A stretch of DNA of 19,656 bases from an uncultured Caryophanales bacterium (GTDB taxonomy: Bacteria; Bacillota_I; Bacilli_A; RF39; UBA660). The notes beneath the pieces were generated by a model that had not been told where the DNA came from, did not search any database, and was given only the letters and a program-made list of their open reading frames with translations. Shown one piece after another: positions 6,220-16,254 of this stretch. Both the position numbers and the translations under genes were made by a program. Location of the stretch: contig CAMKQS010000020.1 of the NCBI GenBank assembly GCA_946414975.1, positions 1-19,656 of the forward strand. The letters are read 5' to 3'. Numbering within the stretch: position 1 is the first letter of the stretch; each line of letters starts with the position of its first letter.

Positions 6220-8166
6220 ATGAAAAGTGATAAAAAGGGTTTAATTATTGCAGGTATTATAATATCTTCTATAGTTATTATAATATCAACAGTAATAATA
6301 GCTGTAACATTAGTATCAAATAATTATAATACAAGAACTATAATGATATATATGGTTGGAGCTGATCTAGAGTCAAATAATGGACTTGCTAGTGTAGATT
6401 TAAATTCTATAGATAAAAACATTGCTAATGATTCATCAATTAATGTATATCTGATTGCTGGTGGTTCAAAAAAATGGGATAATTCGTATATTGATAAATC
6501 TGAAACATCTATTTTTAAATTAACTAATTCAGGATTTAGTAAAGTTAAGAATCAGCCTAAACAAAATATGGGAAGTAGTGAGACATTAACTAATTTTATT
6601 AATTATGTTTACAATGATTCAAAAACAGATAAATATGATTTAATATTTTGGAATCACGGTGGTGGAATTGATGGTAGTGAATATGATGAACTAAGTTTAG
6701 ATGATAATCTACAATTATCTGAAATGAATCAAGCATTAAATAATACGCCATTTAAAAATAAAAAATTAGAAACAGTTATATTTAGAACCTGCTTAAATGG
6801 TACTATTGAAGTAAATACAGTATTTTCTAAGTATTCAGATTATTTAGTTGCTTCTGAGGAATCAACATTAGGTGCAAACTATACTAGTGTTTTAAATTTT
6901 ATAAATAATATTAAACCAACAGATAATGGTAAAGATGTATCTAAAAAGTTTATTAATGCATATAAAAATCAAATAGTTGACATTAAAAATCGCGCTTTTC
7001 TGACAGAAGCGGATACAATTTATTCAACATATTCATTAGTAGATTTAAAAGAAGTAAACAAATTAAATAATTATACAAATGACTTTTTTAATGATATAAA
7101 TGTTGATGCCAATTATAATACTATATCTAGAGTAAGAGCAAACTTACTTCAATATTCAGAAGATATTCCAGAATTTGATATGGTTGATTTATATAATTTA
7201 GTATATAATTTAAAAGCTTTGTCACCAAGTAAAGCAGATAAAGTTTTAAAACAATTTGATAGAACAGTTCTTTATAATTATGCAACAGATTCTAAATCAA
7301 GGGGAATAAGTATTTATTTTCCATATAATGGAGATAAAGCTTATAAGGAAAGATTTATTAAGGTTTATGACAATTTAGATGGATTTAGTAATTATAAAAA
7401 CTTTATAGCAAAGTTTAATAAAATTCAGTCATCTGATTATAAAGCTTATACATATACATCAAATATAGCAAAAACATCTGGGTCTACGGAAGAAGAATCT
7501 TATGCAGATTTTGAACTTGAGCTTACTGATGAACAGGTATTAACGTTTGCTAAGGCTAAATATATAGTTTATAGAGATAACAAAGATGGTTATTATAAAC
7601 CAATATATATGGGAAAAGAAGCTTTATTAGATGGTAATATTTTAAAAGCATCTATAAAAGATAGACAGTTACAAATAGTATCTAATGACAATGAAAAATA
7701 TAATCTAACAGCTATAGAAAAAGAAAATACATCTAAATACATAAAATATGAAACAAATGTAATAATGCAATCATTTAAAGATATTTCTAATTATAAAATG
7801 GATAATGCAATTATGACAATTTATTATGATAAAAATACTAAAGAATCAAATATATCAAATATTATATATAATGGTAAAGGAGAGCATGCAAATTCCATTG
7901 CTCTAGATATAAATGATTATGATAGTGTTGCCTTTTCAATAAGTAGTGGTTGGGATATTCTTGATGAAAATGGAGATTATGTTGGACCAATTGTTGAAAA
8001 TGGAAGAGTTAAAGGTGACGGAATAATAACAGGATTCGAAGCTAAGCCAGGACAATTTAATTTTAAGATTTCGGCCTTTGATGATGATTATGACTATTAT
8101 TGTGTATTTGTAATTACTGATACTCATAATAATGTATCATATTCTAAATTAATAAAACTAAAATAA
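6220..8166 (+). CDS. Membrane-anchored clostripain-family (C11) cysteine peptidase
   Basis: A 648-residue protein with an N-terminal signal anchor (about residues 7-31, preceded by MKSDKK) and a large domain outside the membrane. The C11 fold is recognised by TIMIYMVGADLES (~40-52), the catalytic-His motif DLIFWNHGGGIDG (His ~146) and the catalytic-Cys motif VIFRTCLNGTIEV (Cys ~191). These are the two residues of the clostripain dyad, so it is probably active, with preference for basic residues by family analogy. The ~240 C-terminal residues are an extra region I cannot assign. The GTG at 6214 lies in the ribosome binding site; ATG 6220 is preferred. The next gene starts 15 bases on, so the operon is tight. 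Confidence 0.9.
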   Translation: MKSDKKGLIIAGIIISSIVIIISTVIIAVTLVSNNYNTRTIMIYMVGADLESNNGLASVDLNSIDKNIANDSSINVYLIAGGSKKWDNSYIDKSETSIFKLTNSGFSKVKNQPKQNMGSSETLTNFINYVYNDSKTDKYDLIFWNHGGGIDGSEYDELSLDDNLQLSEMNQALNNTPFKNKKLETVIFRTCLNGTIEVNTVFSKYSDYLVASEESTLGANYTSVLNFINNIKPTDNGKDVSKKFINAYKNQIVDIKNRAFLTEADTIYSTYSLVDLKEVNKLNNYTNDFFNDINVDANYNTISRVRANLLQYSEDIPEFDMVDLYNLVYNLKALSPSKADKVLKQFDRTVLYNYATDSKSRGISIYFPYNGDKAYKERFIKVYDNLDGFSNYKNFIAKFNKIQSSDYKAYTYTSNIAKTSGSTEEESYADFELELTDEQVLTFAKAKYIVYRDNKDGYYKPIYMGKEALLDGNILKASIKDRQLQIVSNDNEKYNLTAIEKENTSKYIKYETNVIMQSFKDISNYKMDNAIMTIYYDKNTKESNISNIIYNGKGEHANSIALDINDYDSVAFSISSGWDILDENGDYVGPIVENGRVKGDGIITGFEAKPGQFNFKISAFDDDYDYYCVFVITDTHNNVSYSKLIKLK

Positions 8167-8181
8167 AAAGGAGATAATAAT

Positions 8182-9441
8182 ATGTATAATGATAATAATT
8201 TAAATAATGAATCAAATAATAATGAAATTGATAATAATATTAATAATATATTTGGTGATAATAGTATAAATAATGAATTAAACAATAATGTAGGAAGTAC
8301 AGTAGAAAATAATATACCAGGTAATAATGTAGGCGTTACGTTAGAAAGTGGTATACCAAATAATAATATATCAAATAGTAATACAAATAACACATTAAAT
8401 ACTGGTATGGATAATGATATAGTTAGTAATGTAAATAATGGTGGTATAGAAAATAATAGTAATGTTAATGTTGGAGTAAATAATATAAATCCAAATGAAA
8501 ATAATTATAGTTCAATGTCAAATAGTTTTAATCAAATTCCTCCAGTTGACACTAATATTGAATCTAATCAAATGGGTGTAAATAATAATGTATCTTTAGA
8601 TACAAATAACCAAAGTATTCCAAATCAAAATTTAAATAATATTGGGAATCCAGGAATGATAAACAGTAATTTTAATACATATGCAAATGTACAAGCAAAT
8701 AATAATGTTACGGCACCTAAAATGGATAATAATATGCCAAATCAAAACGTTAATCAGACAGTTCCTAATAATACAAATATAAATACACCAAAGAAGAAAA
8801 GTAATACAGCTTTAATTGTTATATTGATTATAGTTTTAATAGTTGCAGTAGCCTCTGCTGTTGCAGCAGTACTGTTATTATTAAATAATAAGAAAACTAA
8901 TAACGAATTTGAAAATCCAGTAAATAATCAACCTACAACAACAACTACAACAACAACTACAAGTACCGATTCAAATATTGAGTATGGTGGATTTGTATTT
9001 AATAAACGTGATGGATACAATTATACTTTAGAAGATGAAGCATTAACTATCATGGGTTCTACAACAGGGTTCGAAGTTATTACAACAAGAGTTTCATATT
9101 CAGCAGCTTTAACACAAACTGCAGAATTAGAACAAATGATGGATAGTTATGGATATAAATATGGAAATAAAAAAATATCAACATATAACGGTATAAATGC
9201 TTTATCCTATGAAATTACATATAGCGGTATAAATATGCTTTATTTCATATGTACTACACCGGATCCAAGTTATTCATTTGAAATAATTGCACTAAATAAA
9301 TCAAATACATTTGATTATAATTTAATAAATGAAGCAATGGATCTTACAAGTGATGCTAAAAACTCTAGTGCATCAACATATGCTAAATCAGATGATAAAG
9401 TTGGACAAATTAAAATAAATGATAGTTTACTAAACAATTAA
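8182..9441 (+). CDS. Asn-rich single-pass membrane protein
   Basis: A 419-residue protein not assignable to a known family. Residues 1-~200 are low-complexity and very Asn-rich (over a third of the first 60 residues are Asn, with runs of NN and NNN), followed by PKKKS and one membrane span (~209-236). A Thr tract (~251-262) links to a compact, ordinary-looking domain (~264-400, starting EYGGFVFNKRDGYNYTLED). The positive KKK before the span predicts the Asn-rich half in the cytosol and the C-terminal domain outside. The gene lies between a surface C11 peptidase and an intramembrane protease gene. AAT-type microsatellite DNA makes length variation likely. Confidence 0.85.
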   Translation: MYNDNNLNNESNNNEIDNNINNIFGDNSINNELNNNVGSTVENNIPGNNVGVTLESGIPNNNISNSNTNNTLNTGMDNDIVSNVNNGGIENNSNVNVGVNNINPNENNYSSMSNSFNQIPPVDTNIESNQMGVNNNVSLDTNNQSIPNQNLNNIGNPGMINSNFNTYANVQANNNVTAPKMDNNMPNQNVNQTVPNNTNINTPKKKSNTALIVILIIVLIVAVASAVAAVLLLLNNKKTNNEFENPVNNQPTTTTTTTTTSTDSNIEYGGFVFNKRDGYNYTLEDEALTIMGSTTGFEVITTRVSYSAALTQTAELEQMMDSYGYKYGNKKISTYNGINALSYEITYSGINMLYFICTTPDPSYSFEIIALNKSNTFDYNLINEAMDLTSDAKNSSASTYAKSDDKVGQIKINDSLLNN

Positions 9442-9457
9442 TATAGAAGGAGATTTT

Positions 9458-10408
9458 ATGATACTTGCCATTTTATTTTCAATAATTCCTGTCTTGATAT
9501 TACTTGCAGTAATGTATAATATGGGAGAGGTAAAAAAACAGCCATTATGGGTATTATTAATTTTATTTATTGGTGGATGTTTATCGTGGGTATTAGTAAG
9601 ATATGTATCTAGATTATTAGGTAATGATATTTATAAATCTCAAATGGAAATATCTACCAAACTAGGTAATAAAGGATTCTTTCTAGTTAGTTTTGGAATA
9701 ATTGCGATAATTGAAGAATTGTGTAAATATGTAATAATATTAATAATGTGTTTTAAAAATAAGTATTTTAAAAATCCTTTTGATGCAGTAATGTATGCTG
9801 CATGTATATCATTAGGATTTGCATTTATTGAAAATATTATGTATATAAATAATTATGGAATGTCAGTTGCATTATCTAGAGCAATATTTAGTATTCCGGC
9901 ACATGCATGCTTTGGTATAATGATGGGATACTTTTTGGGATTATCTAAGTTATGCAAAGACAATGATTTAAAAAATGATTTTGTAATAACAGGATATTCC
10001 GCCTTTTTTATTCCATTCTTATTTCACGGCTTATACGATTTTTTACTTAATTTCCAAAATCAAATAATATATATTATATTTATAGTATATGTTCTTATAA
10101 TGTACACTTATTCAATAATTTTATTAGTTAAACTTTCTAAGTTTGATATAAATAAATTAAAGAGTAAAAGGCTTAAGAAGGAAACTCCAGTATTTCAGGT
10201 TCAACCACAAGCACATAAAAATATATATTATAATAATATTTATAGTAGCGATAATAAAGAAAATGAAGATATTAATAATAAAGATGAAAAGGTACTATTT
10301 GATGATGAAAATAAAGTGAAATCGGATTGGAAAAATGCTGAGTCCAATAAGCCAATATATGAAAAAGATAAAGTGGAAATGGATATGTTTAGAAATGATA
10401 AACAGTAG
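9458..10408 (+). CDS. PrsW-family intramembrane glutamic protease
   Basis: A 316-residue polytopic protein with about seven hydrophobic segments (residues ~1-230) and a charged Asn/Asp/Lys/Glu-rich cytosolic tail (~235-316). The PrsW motifs are all present: IIEELCKYV (Glu 86/87), FAFIENIMY (Glu 125), the His in IPAHACFGIMMGYF (149) and FLFHGLYDFLL (His 190). In B. subtilis, PrsW performs the first cut of the anti-sigma factor RsiW. The neighbouring single-pass Asn-rich protein is a natural candidate substrate, but that is inference. No sigma factor is near. I give no symbol because orthology to B. subtilis prsW is not shown. Confidence 0.9.
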   Translation: MILAILFSIIPVLILLAVMYNMGEVKKQPLWVLLILFIGGCLSWVLVRYVSRLLGNDIYKSQMEISTKLGNKGFFLVSFGIIAIIEELCKYVIILIMCFKNKYFKNPFDAVMYAACISLGFAFIENIMYINNYGMSVALSRAIFSIPAHACFGIMMGYFLGLSKLCKDNDLKNDFVITGYSAFFIPFLFHGLYDFLLNFQNQIIYIIFIVYVLIMYTYSIILLVKLSKFDINKLKSKRLKKETPVFQVQPQAHKNIYYNNIYSSDNKENEDINNKDEKVLFDDENKVKSDWKNAESNKPIYEKDKVEMDMFRNDKQ

Positions 10409-10425
10409 TATGTTTATCATTTTTT
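10393..10425 (+). terminator. Terminator overlapping the PrsW-family stop codon
   Basis: A perfect 12-bp stem (10393-10404 with 10411-10422) with a 6-base loop that contains the start of the TAG stop codon region, followed by T residues to 10425. Confidence 0.88.
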
Positions 10426-10467
10426 ATTAAAAAATATTTTATATAAGGAATTTATATAATTTTATTG

Positions 10468-10473
10468 TATAAT
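10468..10473 (+). promoter_or_regulatory. Likely -10 element for the ABC transporter gene
   Basis: A perfect TATAAT stands 17 bases before the ATG and just ahead of AGGAGG; no good -35 is seen at the right distance, so this is a partial call. Confidence 0.45.
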
Positions 10474-10490
10474 ATTTATAGGAGGTATTT

Positions 10491-12980
10491 ATGCTTGAAT
10501 TAAAAAATATTACAAAAGTTTATAAAACAGCCAATATAACTCAAAAAGCATTAAATAAAGTTAGCATTAAATTTAGGGATAATGAGTTTGTCTCAATATT
10601 AGGTGCATCTGGTAGTGGAAAAACTACGATATTAAATATAATTGGTGGACTTGATCGTTATACAACAGGTGATTTAATAATTAATGGGATAAGTACAAAA
10701 AAATACAAAGATAAGAATTGGGATACATATCGTAATCATAAAGTAGGTTTTGTATTTCAAAGTTATAATTTAATTGCACACCAAACAGCTCTTTCTAATG
10801 TTGAGTTAGCACTAACACTTAGCGGGGTAGGAAAAAAAGAAAGAAGAAAAAGAGCTATATCTGCACTAAAGAAAGTAGGACTCAAAGAACATATATATAA
10901 AAAACCTAGTCAGATGTCCGGAGGTCAGATGCAGAGAGTTGCAATTGCTCGTGCACTTGTTAATGATCCTGATATATTACTTGCTGATGAACCAACGGGA
11001 GCTTTAGATTCTAAGACAAGTTTACAGATCATGGATTTATTAAAAGAAATAGCATCAGATAGATTAGTTATAATGGTTACACATAATCCAGAACTTGCAA
11101 ATACTTACTCTACTAGAATTGTAAAGCTTAAAGATGGAAGTATTATTGATGATTCCAATCCATATGATGATGATGCTTTAGATAGTGATTCATATATAGG
11201 TAAAAAAACATCTATGTCTTTTTTAACAGCACTATCTCTTAGTTTGAATAATTTAATGACAAAAAAAGGAAGAACTTTTTTAACTGCCTTTGCTGGTTCA
11301 ATTGGGATTATAGGTATCGCATTAATTTTGAGTTTATCTAATGGTGTATCTAATTATATTAACAATAAAGAAGAAGAAGCATTATCCAATTATCCCATAA
11401 CTATCGAAAAGAATTCAATGGATATGGCATCAATGATGATGAATATGATGAAGAATAAAAGTAAGCATTATGATGATAATAAGATTCGTTCGAATAATGT
11501 ATTAAATGATTTACTTAGTTCATTTAAATTAAAAGTTAACAATTTAAAAGAGTTTAAGGAATATTTAGATAGTAATAAAAAAATAGGTAAATATGCTAAT
11601 GATATTCAGTATGGATATGACTTAGATATTAATTTATATACTAAAGATGTAGATGGAAATAATTTAAAAGTAAATCCAACAAATATATATGAAGATCTAG
11701 GTGTTATTAGTAGATTTATGCAATTTTCTGATAATAATAATGTTTTTCAAGAATTATTTGATAGTGAGAAAATGTTGCTTGACAATTATGATTTAGTTGC
11801 AGGTAATCTTCCAAATAATTATAATGAAGTTGTAATTATGGTGGATTCTAATAATGAAATTAGTGATTATACACTGTATGCTCTTGGACTAAAAAGTAAG
11901 AATGAACTTGAAGAAATGGTTGAAAAAAGTGAAAATGGTCAAGAAGTTAAATCTAAGTTAGAAGAATATGATTATGACGAGTTATTAGGTTTAAGTTATA
12001 AATTAGTATTAAACAGCGATTATTATATTTTAGATAATAATATTTGGATTGATAAGAGTGAAAATGAAGATTTTATAAATAATCTTCTTGATGATAGTGA
12101 AGTTATTAAAGTAGTAGGTATTATCAAGTCTCATGGAGATACCTCTCTTACAACTACAGGAGCTATTGGATATACGAAAGATTTAACAAAATATGTAATA
12201 GATAAGATAAATGATAGTGATATAGTAAAAGCTCAAAAGAATAATCCAGAAATTAACGTATTTACTAATAAGAGATTTGATGATGATACAATTGAAATAG
12301 ACCCTAGTATTTATATGCTTAGTGAAGCAGAAATTAAATCTTATATTGATAATATTATGAATAATAAAAGTAGTTATGAGGATAATCTAAAAAAACTAGG
12401 CTCAATTGATATGAATAATCCTGATACATTAAAAATATATCCTAAGGATTTTAAATCAAAGGATGAGATAGTACAAATAATTAATAATTATAATAAGGGA
12501 AAAAAAGAAAATGATAAAATTACTTATACTGATACAGTAGGTATGATGATGAAAAGTGTTACATCTATTGTTAATATTATAAGTTATGTATTGATTGCTT
12601 TTGTTGGTATTAGTTTAGTAGTATCTAGTATTATGATAGGAATAATAACATATATATCAGTTTTGGAAAGAAGAAAAGAAATAGGTATATTAAGAGCAAT
12701 AGGTGCTAGAAAGAAAGATATATCACGTGTATTTAATGCTGAAGCTATAATAGAGGGATTATCAGCTGGAATATTAGGAATAATAATAACACTACTTTTA
12801 TCATTTATTGTAAATATAATAGTATCAAATATATTTGATGTTCATGATATTATGAATCTTCCAATAGTTGCTATATTTGTATTAATATTTATAAGTGTAT
12901 TTTTAACATTTATTGCTGGACTTGTACCTTCAAAAATTGCAAGTAGAAAAGATCCAGTAATAGCACTCAGAGAAGAATAA
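10491..12980 (+). CDS. Fused MacB/FtsX-type ABC transporter (ATPase plus permease)
   Basis: An 829-residue protein joining an ABC ATPase (residues ~1-225) to an FtsX-type permease. Walker A GASGSGKTT (38-46), Q-loop FVFQSYN, signature MSGGQMQRVAIARA (~142-155), Walker B ILLADEPTG (162-170) and the H-loop His (~198) are all intact. TM1 is ~255-285 (SIGIIGIALIL), a large external region follows (~290-680), and three C-terminal spans (~685-829) carry ERRKEIGILRAIGARKKDI. This is the type VII (mechanotransmission) architecture used for antimicrobial peptide or lipoprotein export and for signalling; the substrate is unknown. It is a single-gene unit bounded by terminators. Confidence 0.95.
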   Translation: MLELKNITKVYKTANITQKALNKVSIKFRDNEFVSILGASGSGKTTILNIIGGLDRYTTGDLIINGISTKKYKDKNWDTYRNHKVGFVFQSYNLIAHQTALSNVELALTLSGVGKKERRKRAISALKKVGLKEHIYKKPSQMSGGQMQRVAIARALVNDPDILLADEPTGALDSKTSLQIMDLLKEIASDRLVIMVTHNPELANTYSTRIVKLKDGSIIDDSNPYDDDALDSDSYIGKKTSMSFLTALSLSLNNLMTKKGRTFLTAFAGSIGIIGIALILSLSNGVSNYINNKEEEALSNYPITIEKNSMDMASMMMNMMKNKSKHYDDNKIRSNNVLNDLLSSFKLKVNNLKEFKEYLDSNKKIGKYANDIQYGYDLDINLYTKDVDGNNLKVNPTNIYEDLGVISRFMQFSDNNNVFQELFDSEKMLLDNYDLVAGNLPNNYNEVVIMVDSNNEISDYTLYALGLKSKNELEEMVEKSENGQEVKSKLEEYDYDELLGLSYKLVLNSDYYILDNNIWIDKSENEDFINNLLDDSEVIKVVGIIKSHGDTSLTTTGAIGYTKDLTKYVIDKINDSDIVKAQKNNPEINVFTNKRFDDDTIEIDPSIYMLSEAEIKSYIDNIMNNKSSYEDNLKKLGSIDMNNPDTLKIYPKDFKSKDEIVQIINNYNKGKKENDKITYTDTVGMMMKSVTSIVNIISYVLIAFVGISLVVSSIMIGIITYISVLERRKEIGILRAIGARKKDISRVFNAEAIIEGLSAGILGIIITLLLSFIVNIIVSNIFDVHDIMNLPIVAIFVLIFISVFLTFIAGLVPSKIASRKDPVIALREE

Positions 12981-12981
12981 T

Positions 12982-13037
12982 GTTTAAATAAATCTCGTTT
13001 CAAATATAAAAACGAGATTTTATTATATTATTTAAAC
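12982..13037 (+). terminator. Hairpin terminator with nested inverted repeats
   Basis: A perfect 11-bp stem (12990-13000 with 13010-13020) around a 9-base loop, followed by only four T. A second perfect pairing (12982-12990 with 13029-13037) encloses it. It probably ends the ABC transporter transcript; the short T run makes it weaker than the others here. Confidence 0.65.
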
Positions 13038-13083
13038 TATTAATTTTTATTATTATATGCTATTATAAAGACAAGGTGATTAT

Positions 13084-14601
13084 GTGAATGATTTAATACT
13101 AATAAAAAAATATTATGGTGAAGAAATGATGCATTTGTGTAAAAAATTATTCCCAACAATATTAGAAGAAGAAGGAAAACTATTTTCTATACTTAGTGAA
13201 CATTTTGCTTATAATAAATTTTTATATGAAGATATAATTAGCCAAGATATGATTATTAGTTTTACTAATTTTATATATAGTTTTGCAGGTATTGATATTA
13301 CTGATGTTATAACAGATAAAAATCCATTTGAATTAATGGAAGAAGCAGGATATATTTTATATGAATGCAAAACAGAAGAAGAAATAAATTCATTTAAGAA
13401 GTACTATAAAAATGGAGAAGAATTATGTACTTTTGATAGTGATAGACTTGAAGAATGTTATGTGTTTTTTGCAGTAAAAAAAGATGTAGATAGAATAAAA
13501 AGAGAAGATTTTAAGATACCTCAAAGGCAAGATGAATATGGTGTATCTGTAATTAGTATACAATTTACAAGAGGTGATAATAATATATTATCAATAAAAA
13601 ATAGATATAATCATAAAGTAGATAATCCTGATGCAACATATTCTAATAATTTAGAATTAATAACTCCTGGTTTAACGCATAGTTTTGAAAAGTATTATGG
13701 TTTAAACATAAATTCTAATTATAAAGGAAATTTTGAATTAGATAATTATGTTATTGCTAAAGATAATAAGCTTTATAGATACAATTATCATATAAGAGGC
13801 TATTTTTATTGTCCAAACAACATTATAATTGATAATTTGGGTAATATAATAACTAAGTATCAAGAAAAAGAAAAATATCTTGTGATGGATTATTTTATAG
13901 TAGATATAGTTAATAAAAAAGTTTTATTTCAAGATGTTACTATTGGGGATAGTCTAAGAAATCAATTAAAAAATATAAAAAAAATTGAAATAAAAAGAGA
14001 TAAAGAAAATGATTGTAAAACAGTTAATTTTATTCTAGATGACAATACAAATATATATATAGAGTTAAATGATAAAAATCAAATTATAGGATACACTAAT
14101 TATAATATAAAGACAATTGAAGATAATTTTTTGTACTATAATAAAACTCTTTTAAAGATAAATATACCAAATGTAGAAGAAATTAAAGACTGTTTTTTGT
14201 CAGAAAACATTTGTTTAAAAGAAGCATCTTTTCCAAATTTAAGAAAAATAGGCACATATTTTTTATATAATAATTTATTTTTATCATCATTTAATGCACC
14301 TAATTTAGAAAAAATAGATACATATTTCTTATATAAAAATAATAGTTTATTAAAATTAGAATTACCAAGCTTAAGAAATTTACCACAGGAATCTTTACAA
14401 ATGAATAATTCAATAATAGAATTAATTATTCCTAGAGTGTTTTTTATAGAAGGAATACTTAATAATAATACTGTTTTAGAAAATTTATATGCTCCAAGTA
14501 TGAAATATTGTTCTAGATCTTTTTTGCACAAGCATCCAAATAGAAAAATAATACTTAAAAATAAAAAGAAATTATCTTTAGATAGTGAAAAGAAGTTATA
14601 G
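13084..14601 (+). CDS. Leucine-rich-repeat protein, paralog 1
   Basis: A 505-residue protein with no signal peptide or membrane span, so probably cytosolic. It has two parts. Residues 1-~205 are a domain shared almost residue for residue with the next gene (LIKKYYGEEMMHLCKKLFPTI; then block 128-205 containing VKKDVDRIKR, FKIPQRQD, SIKNRYNHKV and NPDATYSNNL). Residues ~343-485 are BspA/LRR_5-like repeats of about 22-23 residues with the consensus LxNLEKIDTYFLYxNxxLxxLxxP. I recognise the family only as an LRR protein of gut Firmicutes and know no function. The start is GTG 13084 behind AAGGTG; an extended -10 (TGC-TATTAT, 13058-13066) precedes it but leaves a very short leader. Confidence 0.82.
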   Translation: MNDLILIKKYYGEEMMHLCKKLFPTILEEEGKLFSILSEHFAYNKFLYEDIISQDMIISFTNFIYSFAGIDITDVITDKNPFELMEEAGYILYECKTEEEINSFKKYYKNGEELCTFDSDRLEECYVFFAVKKDVDRIKREDFKIPQRQDEYGVSVISIQFTRGDNNILSIKNRYNHKVDNPDATYSNNLELITPGLTHSFEKYYGLNINSNYKGNFELDNYVIAKDNKLYRYNYHIRGYFYCPNNIIIDNLGNIITKYQEKEKYLVMDYFIVDIVNKKVLFQDVTIGDSLRNQLKNIKKIEIKRDKENDCKTVNFILDDNTNIYIELNDKNQIIGYTNYNIKTIEDNFLYYNKTLLKINIPNVEEIKDCFLSENICLKEASFPNLRKIGTYFLYNNLFLSSFNAPNLEKIDTYFLYKNNSLLKLELPSLRNLPQESLQMNNSIIELIIPRVFFIEGILNNNTVLENLYAPSMKYCSRSFLHKHPNRKIILKNKKKLSLDSEKKL

Positions 14602-14614
14602 AATGAGGGAATTT

Positions 14615-16249
14615 ATGGACGATTTAAAGTTAATAAAGAAATATTATGGAGAGAACTTTATGCATTTGTGCAAAAAATTATTTCCAACAATATTAGAAGA
14701 AAATGGAACTTTGTATAATATTATTTCTAATAGTTTTTCTCATTCTAAAAATTTATATAATGATTTAATAGAACAAGATAAAGTGTTAGAATTTAAAAAT
14801 TACATATATAGTTATACTAAAGAAAATGATTTAATTGTTAAAACGAATAAGTCTCCTTATGAACTTATGTTAAATGCAGGATATATTCTATATGAATGCA
14901 AGAATCAAGAAGAAATACTATCATTTAAAAAGTATTATTCTAAAGATGAGGAATTATGTACATTTAAAGAAGAAAGATTAAAAACTAATTATGTATTCTT
15001 TGCAGTAAAGAAAGATGTAGATAGAATAAAAAGAGATGAATTTAAAATACCACAAAGGCAAGATAGATATGGCACTTCAGTTATTAGTATTCAGTTTACT
15101 AAGGGAGATAATAATATTGTATCAATTAAAAATAGATATAATCATAAAGTTCAAAATCCGGATGCAACATATTCCAACAATTTAGATAATATTATTCAAG
15201 GATTAACTTATAGTTTTAATAAATATTATAAATTTAATATTGATTATAAAGATTCATTTGAATTAAATGGTTGGGTAAAAGCAATTGATAATAAGTTTTA
15301 TAAATATAATTATGAAATAAACAATATTTATTATTGTGTTGATAATATAATTATTGATTCTAAAAGAAATGTTATTAGCGATTTTAAAGATAAAGAAAAA
15401 TATTTAGTTATAGATTATTTTATACTTGATATAGTAAAAAAGAAAATATACTTATATGATGAAAGATTAAAAGATAGTTTTATAGATAATATAAATATAA
15501 AGAAAATTAATATTTTAAAAGATAAAAATATAAAAATAATTGATATTATTCCATTAGAAGGAGAAAATATTACAATAAAAATAAACTCTAAAAATCAAAT
15601 ATTAAGTTATATAAATAATAATATAAAAAAAGTTAAGGATAATTTTTTATGCGATAATACAACTATTAATGAAATAATAATGAATAGCTTAGAACAAACA
15701 GGTGATTATTTTTTAGAAAAGAATAAATGTTTAAAATATATAGAATTTAATAAGTTAAAAAATGCAGGCAATAATTTTATTTCTAATAACAGAATAATAG
15801 AAATAGCTATTATGAATAACCTAGAAAAAGTAGGGCATAGTTTTATGCATGAGAATAGATCTATTAAGAAATTTATAGCAAACAATTTAAAAATAGTTGG
15901 TAATTATTTTTTTAGTAATGCAAATTTTAATTTGATAAGTTTAGTTTTTAATAAATTAGAAGTAGCTGGTGATGGTTTCTTTGATAAAAATATAAGTGTA
16001 AAAAATTTTCAAGCACCAAATTTAAGAATTGTAGGAAATAGTTTTTTTAGATATAACAAAAATATAGAAGAGTTAATGCTTGATAAGTTAGAAGTAGCTG
16101 GAGATATGTTTTTATATAGTGATGATACGCTTGAGTATTTTTCAGCTTCTAAACTAAAAAAAGTAGGCAAATATTTTTTAAAAAAAGCTTCATATGTTGA
16201 ATGCAATTTTACAATATTAATTAATGATAGAATAAAAAAAAGGAGATGA
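14615..16249 (+). CDS. Leucine-rich-repeat protein, paralog 2
   Basis: A 544-residue tandem paralog of the preceding protein. The ATG at 14615 is chosen because it is preceded by GAGGGA and makes the N-terminus (MDDLKLIKKYYGENFMHLCKKL) align exactly with paralog 1; in-frame GTG/ATG codons at 14585 and 14603 lie upstream of the alignment. The same conserved 78-residue block is present (VKKDVDRIKR...NPDATYSNNL), while the middle (~215-335) has diverged. The C-terminal repeats (~338-530) are more numerous and regular, about eight units like LEVAGDxFFxKNxSVKNFxAPN. It begins 13 bases after the stop of paralog 1, so the two are probably cotranscribed. Confidence 0.84.
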   Translation: MDDLKLIKKYYGENFMHLCKKLFPTILEENGTLYNIISNSFSHSKNLYNDLIEQDKVLEFKNYIYSYTKENDLIVKTNKSPYELMLNAGYILYECKNQEEILSFKKYYSKDEELCTFKEERLKTNYVFFAVKKDVDRIKRDEFKIPQRQDRYGTSVISIQFTKGDNNIVSIKNRYNHKVQNPDATYSNNLDNIIQGLTYSFNKYYKFNIDYKDSFELNGWVKAIDNKFYKYNYEINNIYYCVDNIIIDSKRNVISDFKDKEKYLVIDYFILDIVKKKIYLYDERLKDSFIDNINIKKINILKDKNIKIIDIIPLEGENITIKINSKNQILSYINNNIKKVKDNFLCDNTTINEIIMNSLEQTGDYFLEKNKCLKYIEFNKLKNAGNNFISNNRIIEIAIMNNLEKVGHSFMHENRSIKKFIANNLKIVGNYFFSNANFNLISLVFNKLEVAGDGFFDKNISVKNFQAPNLRIVGNSFFRYNKNIEELMLDKLEVAGDMFLYSDDTLEYFSASKLKKVGKYFLKKASYVECNFTILINDRIKKRR

Positions 16250-16254
16250 AATAA

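Noticed and set aside
13465..15225. The two conserved blocks as a recombining cassette or direct-repeat mobile element
   Set aside because: The similarity follows the whole protein from its first residue and fades in the middle, as expected for a tandem gene duplication; no repeat borders or integrase are present.
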